From contig JADQAZ010000001.1 of the NCBI GenBank assembly GCA_018524345.1, forward strand, positions 1,302,001-1,366,000: a stretch of DNA of 64,000 nt, given 5' to 3'. The notes beneath the pieces were generated by a model that did not search any database, was not told where the DNA came from, and saw only the letters and a list, made by a program, of their open reading frames with translations. The translations under genes and the position numbers were made by a program. Source of the stretch: Harenicola maris. GTDB lineage: Bacteria > Pseudomonadota > Alphaproteobacteria > Rhodobacterales > Rhodobacteraceae. Positions within the stretch are counted from its first letter, which is position 1. Every line of letters starts with the position of its first letter. Below are positions 8,261 to 15,965 of the stretch, piece after piece.

Positions 8261-8587
8261 ATGGACCTGAACCTGCCCCCATCGGTTACCCCCCGCGCCT
8301 TTGCGCGGCTTGCAGAGATTGACGCCGCGCCGAAGGTTTTGCGCGTGGCGGTCGAGGGTGGCGGCTGTTCCGGGTTCCAGTATGAGATCACCTTGGAGGA
8401 TGACGCCGCCGAGGGGGATCTGGTGCTGGAGAACGCGGGCCAGAAGGTTGTGGTGGACGAGGTCTCCCTGCCCTTTCTGACCGGTGCGGTGATTGATTTC
8501 ACCGACGAGCTGATTGGCGCGCGTTTTGTGATCGAGAACCCCAATGCCACCAGTTCCTGCGGCTGCGGCACCAGTTTTTCGATGTAA
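8261..8587 (+). CDS. erpA: ErpA/IscA-type iron-sulfur carrier
   Basis: A-type carrier that accepts an Fe-S cluster and passes it to apo-proteins. I chose the ATG at 8261 (MDLNLPPSVTP) over a TTG three codons upstream, giving 108 residues. The three ligand cysteines are present: C36 in GGGCSGFQY, and C100 and C102 in SSCGCGTSF. The motif FVIENPNATSSCGCG is typical of the family. ErpA and IscA cannot be separated with certainty by eye. A terminator follows 20 bases after the stop. Confidence 0.92.
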   Translation: MDLNLPPSVTPRAFARLAEIDAAPKVLRVAVEGGGCSGFQYEITLEDDAAEGDLVLENAGQKVVVDEVSLPFLTGAVIDFTDELIGARFVIENPNATSSCGCGTSFSM

Positions 8588-8607
8588 TTCCCCTGTAAAT
8601 CAACGCG

Positions 8608-8640
8608 AAAGGCCGCCCCGGGTTGGGACGGCCTTTGTTA
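8608..8640 (+). terminator. Intrinsic terminator after erpA
   Basis: AAAGGCCG and CGGCCTTT arms with extra CCC/GGG pairing and one mismatch form a stem around the loop CGGGTT, followed by TGTTAT. It also faces the end of the leftward gene at 8657. Confidence 0.75.
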
Positions 8641-8656
8641 TGCATTACGCCGGGGT

Positions 8657-9025
8657 TTAGGCCTTGGCGGCGGGTTTTTCTGTTGTCGCCTCTGGCTTGG
8701 CTTCGGCTTTGGCCTCTGGCTTTGCCTCGGGTTTCGGGGCGGGTTTCGCCTCTGGCTTTGCTTCGGCTTTTGGCTCCGGCTTCGGCTCTGCCTTGGGGGC
8801 GGGTTTTGCCTCTTTGGGGGCCGGCAGGGCCAGTGCCTCGTCGGGGAGTTGCTTGGGCAGGCGCAGCTCGATGCGGCCTGTGGCCGGATCCACTGTCACA
8901 GCGGGTTTGGGGTCCAGCCCGCCGATCAGGTCGTTCAGCTCCCCCAAGACGCGGATAAAGCCCTCGCGCTGGGTTTCGACCTTGGCTTCTTCTGCTTTTT
9001 TGCCGCCGAAAAAGAATCGTAACAT
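8657..9025 (-). CDS. Small protein with Lys-Pro-Glu-Ala repeats
   Basis: The chosen ATG at 9025 begins MLRFFFGGKKAEEAKVETQ and gives 122 residues. Residues 1-70 look like a small folded part (FIRVLGELNDLIGGLDPKPAVTVDPATGRIELRLP). The last 50 residues are degenerate repeats of P-K-P-E-A-K/A-E-A-K-P-E, low in complexity and highly charged. No signal peptide or membrane segment is evident. I do not recognise a function. Codon use resembles the neighbours, so it looks native. Confidence 0.7.
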   Translation of the reverse strand: MLRFFFGGKKAEEAKVETQREGFIRVLGELNDLIGGLDPKPAVTVDPATGRIELRLPKQLPDEALALPAPKEAKPAPKAEPKPEPKAEAKPEAKPAPKPEAKPEAKAEAKPEATTEKPAAKA

Positions 9026-9194
9026 GGGGGCTGTTCCTTGTGACTGTTTCATTCCAAATCTATGGGGGTCATATAGGGCCCCTGCGCTCTGGCTTCTACG
9101 GGGAATAGCGGGGAAATTCCCCCATTTCCGGCGGCGCTTGCCCCGCAGCCGGTGGTAATGCACAAAACAAGGGCTTTGAAACGATGGGACCGCT

Positions 9195-9974
9195 ATGAAA
9201 ATCGCCACTTTTAACATCAACGGGGTCAAAGCCCGCATCGAGACGCTTTTGGCATGGCTCGACGAGGCGCAGCCCGATGTGGCGCTGTTGCAGGAGATCA
9301 AATCCGTGGATGAGGGGTTTCCGCGCGAGCCCTTCGAGGAGCGCGGCTATAGCGTCGAGACCCATGGGCAAAAGGGGTTCAACGGGGTTGCGATCCTGTC
9401 GAAGGTGCCCTTGGAGGATGTCATGCGGGGGCTGCCGGGCGACGATACGGACGAGCAGGCGCGATATATCGAGGCGACGGTTGTGGGCGAGCGCGCCCTG
9501 CGCCTGTGCTGTTTGTATCTGCCCAACGGCAACCCGGCGCCGGGGCCGAAGTATGACTACAAGCTGGCATGGATGGACCGTTTGCGCGCGCGGGCGCAGG
9601 ATTTGCTGGCGGCTGAGGAGCCGTTCCTGATGGGCGGGGATTACAACATCATCCCGCAGGCCGAGGATGCGGCGAAGCCGGAAAGCTGGCAGACGGACGC
9701 CCTGCACCTGCCTGCGAGCCGCGAGAAGTTCCGTTTGTTGGAGAACTTGGGCCTGACAGAGGCGTTTCGCGCCCGCCACGCCGGGCCGGGGCATTATTCC
9801 TTCTGGGACTACCAAGCCGGCGCATGGGACCGCAACAACGGCATCCGCATCGACCACTTCCTGTTGTCGCCAGAGGCGGCGGACATGATGGAAGACTGCT
9901 GGATCGAAACCGCACAGCGCGGCAGCACCAAGCCGAGCGACCACACGCCCGTTTGGGTGGAGATGGGGGTTTAG
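9195..9974 (+). CDS. xthA: Exodeoxyribonuclease III
   Basis: AP endonuclease and 3'-5' exonuclease of base excision repair. The 259-residue length and motifs match the family: MKIATFNINGVKAR (Asn), LLQEIKS (metal Glu), LMGGDYNIIP (Asp/Asn pair), IDHFLLSP and SDHTPVWVEM (catalytic Asp-His). The ATG at 9195 follows a 169-base divergent spacer from the upstream small gene. Confidence 0.95.
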   Translation: MKIATFNINGVKARIETLLAWLDEAQPDVALLQEIKSVDEGFPREPFEERGYSVETHGQKGFNGVAILSKVPLEDVMRGLPGDDTDEQARYIEATVVGERALRLCCLYLPNGNPAPGPKYDYKLAWMDRLRARAQDLLAAEEPFLMGGDYNIIPQAEDAAKPESWQTDALHLPASREKFRLLENLGLTEAFRARHAGPGHYSFWDYQAGAWDRNNGIRIDHFLLSPEAADMMEDCWIETAQRGSTKPSDHTPVWVEMGV

Positions 9975-10078
9975 GGCTGGGGCTGTTGTTTGGGGGGTTG
10001 AGCGGGCATTAGGCAGGGTGCAGCTAACGGCTGCTTCGAGCCCTCTTTGACCGATGCTGCGCGTTGGATGAATGTCTG

Positions 10079-10561
10079 CTATGTTGAGACATGTGGGCTT
10101 GGCTCTTCGCCACACAAGAACGACTTCAGACTGTTTTTGAAGAAGTGGTTCCAGCCATCAAAGCAAATACCCCAACAATTCAGCGTCGGCGTTAGTCCAT
10201 CATGTGTCATCTTGATCTCGGTCTTGTCTCCAACCGTTTTGAATTCCCAAATGATCTTTGTTCCCAGCCATTCTTGATCGATCTCCTTCGGTTGGCCTTC
10301 GACTTTGTGGTGCGCGTCGGTGCATATCATCTCGATGCGGTTGGGACTTTCGAAAGATATCGCCTCAAACGTCCAAAACCCATAGTCGGGCGGGAACCGC
10401 GCGGTCACTTTGTCACCAACTCCGTTGAGGCTCCCTTCGGTGGACCGAGTCCACCACTTGTCCATCTGTGTCGCGACAGCTTGGAAACAGGCCTCCTGAG
10501 AAGCAGGAACTTGGATAGTTTCTTCATAGTTATTTGACAGTTCGATCAAGGTAAGCTCCAT
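10079..10561 (-). CDS. SRPBCC (START-like) domain protein
   Basis: The 160 residues have the AHSA1/polyketide-cyclase-like pattern: an N-terminal strand (YEETIQVPASQEACFQAVAT), a Trp-rich loop (DKWWTRS), and a C-terminal long helix (GWNHFFKNSLKSFL). Such proteins bind hydrophobic small molecules; no ligand can be named. It is divergent from an HxlR regulator across an 86-base spacer with a perfect palindrome, so it is the likely target of that regulator. The DNA is AT-richer than its surroundings, which suggests acquisition by transfer. Confidence 0.85.
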   Translation of the reverse strand: MELTLIELSNNYEETIQVPASQEACFQAVATQMDKWWTRSTEGSLNGVGDKVTARFPPDYGFWTFEAISFESPNRIEMICTDAHHKVEGQPKEIDQEWLGTKIIWEFKTVGDKTEIKMTHDGLTPTLNCWGICFDGWNHFFKNSLKSFLCGEEPSPHVST

Positions 10562-10617
10562 TGAAAGTGGTTTGATCTAACCATACTCAACACATTCGGT
10601 TTGGAAAGTAGGCAGTA

Positions 10618-10639
10618 TTTTGATACTTAAGTATCAAAA
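10618..10639. promoter_or_regulatory. Perfect 22-bp palindrome, candidate HxlR operator
   Basis: The core GATACTTAAGTATC is flanked by TTT and AAA on either side, making a perfect 22-bp palindrome. A third GATACT half-site follows at 10641-10646. It sits between the divergent SRPBCC and HxlR genes and ends 8 bases before the HxlR TTG start, where a repressor would block both. HxlR/MarR-type winged-helix dimers bind such dyads; this use is inferred. Confidence 0.75.
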
Positions 10640-10647
10640 CGATACTA

Positions 10648-10995
10648 TTGGAGCTACAATTGCAAGACGATACCAGTTCGAACCTTTGCCCCGCACCACT
10701 TGTCTTCGCGATGATCGGTGGAAAATGGAAGCTGTCGATACTGCAGATACTCATCTTTGATGGGACGAAGAGGTTTGGGGAGCTTCGGAAAGGGATCCCT
10801 GAAATCACACAAACAATGCTGACAAAGCAACTACGAGATCTGGAACGTGATGGTCTCGTCAAAAGAGTGGTGTTTGCTGAGGTGCCCCCGAAAGTTGAAT
10901 ACAGCGCCACCGAAGACGGTGTCGGGCTAATGCCTGCATTTAAGGAAATGCACTCATGGTGGGAAACTCGAAAGCGTTCGCCAAAAGCACCATGA
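10648..10995 (+). CDS. HxlR-family transcriptional regulator
   Basis: A 115-residue single winged-helix protein. The family signature is clear: CPAPLVFAMIGGKWKLSILQIL, RFGELRKGIPEITQTMLTKQLRDLERDGLVKR, then YSATEDGVGLMPAF. The N-terminal Cys at residue 14 matches the conserved, often redox-active, HxlR cysteine. No ATG is available before the upstream stop, so a TTG start at 10648 or 10660 is used. It probably represses itself and the divergent SRPBCC gene through the 10618-10639 palindrome. Base composition is AT-richer than the flanks. Confidence 0.88.
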   Translation: MELQLQDDTSSNLCPAPLVFAMIGGKWKLSILQILIFDGTKRFGELRKGIPEITQTMLTKQLRDLERDGLVKRVVFAEVPPKVEYSATEDGVGLMPAFKEMHSWWETRKRSPKAP

Positions 10996-11132
10996 ATGTC
11001 GCGATATCGCTGCGAAATATGGCTGGAAATTGAGGTAACCCTAAGGAGAGCAGACCTTGCCGAAGCAATACTAAATGGCAGAATAGTCCGCATAGAAGCC
11101 ATTGGTGCGGGGCGCATACGGGACCGCTGGTC

Positions 11133-12530
11133 TCAGATTTGGGGCGTCATCTGGCTCTCGCGGTAGCGCGAGAGCGGTTTTACGTGGTGTTCGAGGTGTT
11201 CGATGATGATGGCGGCGAGGTCTTTGCCGGTGGCGCGTTCGATGCCCTCGAGGCCCGGGGAGGAGTTGACTTCGAGGACTTTGGGGCCGGTGGCGGATTG
11301 CAGCATGTCGACGCCTGCCACGGCGAGGCCGAGTTCTTTGGCGGCGCGTTTTGCGGTTTCGCGTTCTTCTTTGGTGATGCGCACCGCTTTTGCCGTGCCG
11401 CCCTGATGCAGGTTGGAGCGGAAGTCGCCTTCGGCGCCGGTGCGTTTCATGGCGCCGACGACTTTGTTGCCGACGACGAAGCAGCGCAGATCGGAGCCTG
11501 CGGCCTCCGGGATGAATTGCTGGACCAGAAAGTTGGCGTCGAGGCCGCGGAAGGCGTCAACGAGGCTTTGGGCCGCTTTGGTGGTTTCGGCCAGCACCAC
11601 CCCTTTGCCCTGTGTCGAGGAGAGCAGTTTCACCACCACCGGGGATTTTCCGGCAAGGTCGATCAGGCTTTTGGTGTCTTTGGGCGAGTTCGCGAAGGTG
11701 GTCACCGGCATCTGGATATTGGCGCGGGCGAGGATTTGATGCGCGAGCAGCTTGTCGCGGGAGGCCCCGATGGCCGAGGCGGTGTTCAGGCAATAGGCGC
11801 CGGTGGCGGCGAACTGCCTCAGCACAGCCATGCCGTAGTTGGTGACAGAGGCGCCGATACGGGGGATGACGGCGTCGAAATTGGGCAGGGCCGCGCCGTC
11901 AAGGTGCACCTCGGGGACGATGCCGCCGATTTTCATGTAGCAGCGCGTGGTGTTGATGATCTCGACCACATGGCCCTTGGCATGTGCGGCCTCGATCAGG
12001 CGGCGGCTTGAGTAATTCTCGGCCTCGCGGGTCAGCAGGGCAATGCGCAGGGGGCGCTTAACGGGGCGTTTGCGCGGCAGGCCCTTGTAGAGGGCGAAGG
12101 ACAGCTCTGGCTGGGCGCAGGAAGCATTGGGGTCGACGACCATGTGGTCCTGAATGGCGGAGCGCCCCAGAAGCATGCGGTACGCCATGGTTTCGCGGTT
12201 TGTCAGGGTGATCTGGATCGGCCATTCGCGGCCGCCGATGGAGACCGGCGTTTCGATGACATAGCGCAGCTCGACCTCGCCATTCGAGCTTGTCACCTGT
12301 CGGCGGTCGACCACCTTGGCCGAGCAGGTGATCTCGAGGCTTTCGTCCTCGGGATTGGGCTGGATCAGGAAGCGGACCTGTGGATTGGAGGCGGTGCCGA
12401 AGGGTTCAATGGCGGCGGCATGCAGGGCGGAGGTTCTGGCGCCGGTGTCGATCTTTGCGCGGACGGCAGGCAGGCCAAGCACGGGCAGGCTGAGCCATTC
12501 CTCCCAGCCAAGAGTGAAGGTGTTTTCCAA
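11133..12530 (-). CDS. rimK: RimK-type ATP-grasp ligase fused to a retropepsin-like domain
   Basis: The 465 residues contain two parts. Residues 1-140 are a RimB-type ATP-dependent zinc protease/retropepsin-like domain (GWEEWLSLPVLGLPAVRAKIDTGARTSALHA, MLLGRSAI). Residues 155-450 are an ATP-grasp RimK domain (PVVVKLLSSTQGKGVVLAET, LVQQFIPEAAGSDLRCFVVG, GVDMLQSATGPKVLEVNSSPGLEGIE). RimK adds glutamates to the C-terminus of ribosomal protein S6. In many bacteria the two parts are separate adjacent genes; here they are joined. The substrate is inferred from family. Confidence 0.88.
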   Translation of the reverse strand: MENTFTLGWEEWLSLPVLGLPAVRAKIDTGARTSALHAAAIEPFGTASNPQVRFLIQPNPEDESLEITCSAKVVDRRQVTSSNGEVELRYVIETPVSIGGREWPIQITLTNRETMAYRMLLGRSAIQDHMVVDPNASCAQPELSFALYKGLPRKRPVKRPLRIALLTREAENYSSRRLIEAAHAKGHVVEIINTTRCYMKIGGIVPEVHLDGAALPNFDAVIPRIGASVTNYGMAVLRQFAATGAYCLNTASAIGASRDKLLAHQILARANIQMPVTTFANSPKDTKSLIDLAGKSPVVVKLLSSTQGKGVVLAETTKAAQSLVDAFRGLDANFLVQQFIPEAAGSDLRCFVVGNKVVGAMKRTGAEGDFRSNLHQGGTAKAVRITKEERETAKRAAKELGLAVAGVDMLQSATGPKVLEVNSSPGLEGIERATGKDLAAIIIEHLEHHVKPLSRYRESQMTPQI

Positions 12531-12733
12531 GTCGAGACCTCATGGATAATCGCAGGGTTCCATTAGCGAATCTGCCGCCCTGACCGGATCAGTCGATAGA
12601 GCGGATCAGCCCCACTGCAAACAGGTTTCTATGACGGGAGGGTAACGCGCGGGGGGGCGCCTTTGGACAGCCCGCTTTGGCGGGGGCCTTGGTGGCCTTG
12701 GGCCCCTGCCCCCTTGGCATGGCGGGTTTGGCG

Positions 12734-13408
12734 TCAGGAGTTGCCGAGGGTGAGGGAGGCGCGGGTGGGTTTGAGGACCTCTTCGGCGGTGGGGGTTGGG
12801 AGGTCGAAGTAGTCCAGCGTTCCGGCGTAGCCGTTGCCGCCCATGCGGCCGAGGGCGTCGAGTTTTTCGTGGTCGGAGTAGAAGGTGGCGGGGTCGATGA
12901 TGTCCTCGCGGATATGGGCGCGGACGATCCGGCCGAGGATGATTTCGCGCGCCGAGCTGATGTTGATGCCGAGGTAGCGTTCGCATTCGAAGGCCACGGG
13001 GGCCTCGGCGATCCGGGGGCATGCGACGCGGTCACCCGGCGCGGCGGTGAGGCCGGCTATTTTGAGCTCGTCGACCTCTGGCGCGACGCCTGCGGCGGTG
13101 ACGGACATGGCCTGAACATTTGCGCGGTCAACGATGTTGACGGTGAAACATTCGGTCATGCGGATGTTGTAGGCGGTGTCCTTGAAGCTGCGGTCGGGCT
13201 TGTTTTCGACCCCGAGGGCGAGGATTGGCGGATCGGCGGAGAGGCAGTTGAAGAAGGAATAGGGCGCGGCATTGACCACCCCGTCCGGCGAGATCGTGGT
13301 GACCCATGCGATGGGGCGCGGCACGATGGTGCCGATCATGACCTTATAGGCCTCGCGCGCAGTAAGATCGGAGAAGTCGAAGGCGTGGTAGCCGTTATGG
13401 AGGGTCAT
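12734..13408 (-). CDS. Flavin reductase-like FMN-binding protein
   Basis: A 224-residue member of the DIM6/NTAB flavin reductase family. The FMN-binding pattern is visible: VMIGTIVPRPIAWVTTISPDGVVNAAPYSFFNCLSADPP near residues 23-62, then KDTAYNIRMTECFTVNIV. It probably supplies reduced flavin to an oxygenase or is itself a small-molecule reductase. It overlaps the upstream GntR gene by 4 bases (ATGA), so the pair is co-translated and likely belongs with the divergent catabolic operon from 14259. No partner monooxygenase gene is visible nearby. Confidence 0.85.
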   Translation of the reverse strand: MTLHNGYHAFDFSDLTAREAYKVMIGTIVPRPIAWVTTISPDGVVNAAPYSFFNCLSADPPILALGVENKPDRSFKDTAYNIRMTECFTVNIVDRANVQAMSVTAAGVAPEVDELKIAGLTAAPGDRVACPRIAEAPVAFECERYLGINISSAREIILGRIVRAHIREDIIDPATFYSDHEKLDALGRMGGNGYAGTLDYFDLPTPTAEEVLKPTRASLTLGNS

Positions 13409-14094
13409 TGGGCCAGTTCCTTGCCGTAGTGGGAGAGAATAGATTGGATACTATCTGGCTGCGGCGCAAGCTCTGCCCGATCCGCGACGGCGCCGAGGTG
13501 ATGCTCCATCAGGTTGATGGCGCGCTCTGCATCACCCGCGCGGATCGCGGCGATGATCTGGGAGTGTTCGTCCACGGCGCAATCGGAGGAATGGCTGCGG
13601 GCGTAGAGGGACATGATGAGGGAGCAGCGGATCACGACCTCGGAGATATAGCGGGTGAGCACGGGGTTGCCGGTGAGTTCGGCCAGCAGGATGTGGAACT
13701 CCCCTGCGAGGCGAATCGAGACCGGGCCATCCTTGCCATGCACCGCCTGTTCTTGGCGCACATGGGCCTCTAGCTGGTCATAGCCGCTTGCGGGCATACG
13801 CTTGCACAGCAGGCGAATCACATCGTTCTCAAGGCAACGGCGGACTTCAAAGACATGCTGGGCCTCGTCGCGGGAGGGTTCGGCGACAAAGGCGCCGCGG
13901 TTGCGCCGTGTGACCACCAGCCCCTCGTGTTCCAGCCGCACCAGCGCGTGGCGCACGATGGTGCGCGAGACGCCGAATTGCTCGCCTACTGTGTCCTCGG
14001 GCAGGCGCATACCCGGTTTGAGGGCCTGTTCGATGATTGCCTTGCGCAGCAGGTCATGCACTGCGTCCGTCAGCGTAGTTTTTGTCTCGCTCAT
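13405..14094 (-). CDS. GntR-family regulator, FCD subfamily
   Basis: A 229-residue one-component regulator. Residues 8-75 form the GntR winged helix (DLLRKAIIEQALKPGMRLPEDTVGEQFGVSRTIVRHALVRLEHEGLV). Residues 85-215 form an all-helical FCD effector domain with putative metal-binding histidines (FHILLAEL, DEHSQIIAAI, MEHHL). It is divergent from the ABC/amidohydrolase operon and shares a 164-base spacer with three repeats that fit GntR half-site spacing. It most likely represses that operon until its substrate or a catabolite binds. Confidence 0.92.
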   Translation of the reverse strand: MSETKTTLTDAVHDLLRKAIIEQALKPGMRLPEDTVGEQFGVSRTIVRHALVRLEHEGLVVTRRNRGAFVAEPSRDEAQHVFEVRRCLENDVIRLLCKRMPASGYDQLEAHVRQEQAVHGKDGPVSIRLAGEFHILLAELTGNPVLTRYISEVVIRCSLIMSLYARSHSSDCAVDEHSQIIAAIRAGDAERAINLMEHHLGAVADRAELAPQPDSIQSILSHYGKELAQ

Positions 14095-14128
14095 GGTCTG
14101 GTCTGCCTATCAAATTCGCACAATTCCT

Positions 14129-14216
14129 ATCGCATACAATTTCATCCGTCAATCGGATACAATTTACTTGATAAACTGTTTTCACTGTGCCACCCAAAAT
14201 ACATCGTATCCAATTT
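14129..14216. promoter_or_regulatory. Three direct repeats, candidate GntR operators
   Basis: ATCGCATACAATTT (14129-14142), ATCGGATACAATTT (14152-14165) and ATCGTATCCAATTT (14203-14216) share the form ATCGNATMCAATTT. The first two are 23 bases apart and the third is 51 bases further on. AATCGGATACAATT is itself a near-palindrome resembling known FCD-GntR sites. They lie wholly in the spacer between the GntR gene and the ABC operon. The regulator link is inferred. Confidence 0.7.
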
Positions 14217-14258
14217 GACCACAGCTGGAAGACAATCCGTAGGAAAAGGGACAGAGAC

Positions 14259-15836
14259 ATGAAACTTCGACATCTAATGCTTGCAACGGCGGCAGTTGCC
14301 TCTTTGACAGGCACTGCACAGGCCGAGAACGTTCTGAAATGGGGGGCAAACCGCGATATCGGCTCGCTGGACCCCTATTCCTTTGGCGACAGCTTTACCA
14401 TCAACGTGCTGAACCACGTTTATGAGGGCTTGGTGCGCTATAATAAGGACCTGAAGATCGAGCCTGCGCTGGCGGAGAGCTGGGAGATTCTGGACGACCA
14501 GATCACTTGGCGGTTCAAGCTGCGCGAGGGGGTGACCTTTCACAATGGCAACCCGTTTACCGCCGCCGATGTTGTTGCCTCGTTGACCCGTGTGAGCCAT
14601 GAGACTTCGCCTCTGAAGGGGAACCTGCCTGCCTATGTGAGCTCCAAGGTGGTGGATGACCTGACGGTGGATATCACGCTGAACGGCACCTACCCGCTGC
14701 TTTTGAACGATCTGACCAATATCCATATCTTTGACGAGGAATGGATGACCGAGAATGATGCCCTGATGCCGACCGATGTGGGCGCGGGCACCGAGGGTTA
14801 TGCCACTTATAATGCCAATGGCACCGGGCCCTTTATCGTCGAGAGCCGTCAGCCGGATGCGAAAACCGTGTTTGTGGTGAACCCCGAGTGGTGGGACGAG
14901 CCGCTGCATAACCTTGATAAGATCGAGCTGACGCCGGTGAATTCGGCCGCGACGCGCGTTGCGGCGCTGCTGTCTGGTGAGATCAGCTTTACCAATGATG
15001 CGCCGGTGCAGGATTTGCCGCGTTTGGCCGCCGCGCCGAATGTGGAGGTTCTGGAGGGTGTTGATCTGCGCACGGTGATGATCGGGTTCCCCTTCCGCGA
15101 GACCCTGACCACCGGCGAGGCGAACCCCTTTGCCCAGAAGCCGGTGCGCGAGGCGCTGTATAAGGCGATTGACCTTGATCTGATCCACCAGCGGGTGATG
15201 CGCGGCAAGTCCCGCACCGCGGGGGCGACTGTTGCCCCTCCGATCCCGGGCTATACCGAGGCGCTGGACGCCCTGCCCGGCTATGACCCTGATGCTTCCA
15301 AGGCGCTTTTGGCCGAGGCCGGTGTGCCCGAGGGGCTGGAGTTCGAGTTCAACTGTCTGTCGGACGGTTTGGTGAACGAGGAGCAGTTCTGTCAGGCGAT
15401 TGCCTCTATGTGGAGCCGGATCGGCCTGTCGCCGAAGCTGGACGTGGCGCCGCGGGCGGTGCAATCGCCCAAGCGGACCAATGGCAAGACGGATGTTTAC
15501 ACGCTGGGTTGGGCGACGCTGCCGCTGCTGGACAGCTATTCGCCGCTTTTGCAGATTTTCCATTCCAAGGATGGCAATGCCGGTGTGTTCAATTGGGGCG
15601 GCTGGTCCTACCCCGAGTTGGATGCGTTGATTGATGCGGCGGGCAGCGAGCTGGACCTTGAGGCGCGTCTGGCGCTGCAGACCCAGGCCTTGCAGGTGGT
15701 CAAGGACGAGATGATCATGATCCCGTTGCATCAGCAGCCCATGGCATGGGCGGTGACCGAGGACGTGGCGGAGATGCCGCTGTTCCCCGATGCCAAGCCG
15801 CGCCTGTGGTTTGCGCGCATGGGCGCCGCGGAGTGA
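14259..15836 (+). CDS. ABC transporter substrate-binding protein, peptide/nickel type
   Basis: Periplasmic binding protein of SBP family 5 (DppA/OppA-like). I chose the ATG at 14259 (MKLRHLMLATAAVASL) because it opens a clear signal peptide with a cleavage site after AQA near residue 22; an earlier in-frame start adds unrelated residues. 525 residues. Family features include GANRDIGSLDPYSFGDSFTINVLNHVYEGLVRYN and WRFKLREGVTFHNGNPFTAADV. Family 5 also binds non-peptide ligands, and the downstream catabolic genes suggest an N-heterocyclic compound. Confidence 0.93.
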   Translation: MKLRHLMLATAAVASLTGTAQAENVLKWGANRDIGSLDPYSFGDSFTINVLNHVYEGLVRYNKDLKIEPALAESWEILDDQITWRFKLREGVTFHNGNPFTAADVVASLTRVSHETSPLKGNLPAYVSSKVVDDLTVDITLNGTYPLLLNDLTNIHIFDEEWMTENDALMPTDVGAGTEGYATYNANGTGPFIVESRQPDAKTVFVVNPEWWDEPLHNLDKIELTPVNSAATRVAALLSGEISFTNDAPVQDLPRLAAAPNVEVLEGVDLRTVMIGFPFRETLTTGEANPFAQKPVREALYKAIDLDLIHQRVMRGKSRTAGATVAPPIPGYTEALDALPGYDPDASKALLAEAGVPEGLEFEFNCLSDGLVNEEQFCQAIASMWSRIGLSPKLDVAPRAVQSPKRTNGKTDVYTLGWATLPLLDSYSPLLQIFHSKDGNAGVFNWGGWSYPELDALIDAAGSELDLEARLALQTQALQVVKDEMIMIPLHQQPMAWAVTEDVAEMPLFPDAKPRLWFARMGAAE

Positions 15837-15841
15837 CGCCT

Positions 15842-15873
15842 TGCCGGAGCGCTGCGCAAGCGGCGCTCCGGCA
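15842..15873. repeat. Strong intergenic hairpin after the binding-protein gene
   Basis: TGCCGGAGCGC (15842-15852) pairs perfectly with GCGCTCCGGCA (15863-15873) around a 10-base loop. It starts 5 bases after the stop and is not followed by a T-run. Such hairpins commonly protect the upstream mRNA so that the binding protein exceeds its permeases; that role is inferred. Confidence 0.7.
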
Positions 15874-15965
15874 CCGCCCTGCGGGGCGATGCGACTGCGA
15901 GAGGATTGGAGCGGGTCCGCGTCCTTATCCTGACTTGAACGGGCCAACTGGAACTGGAGACCGGA

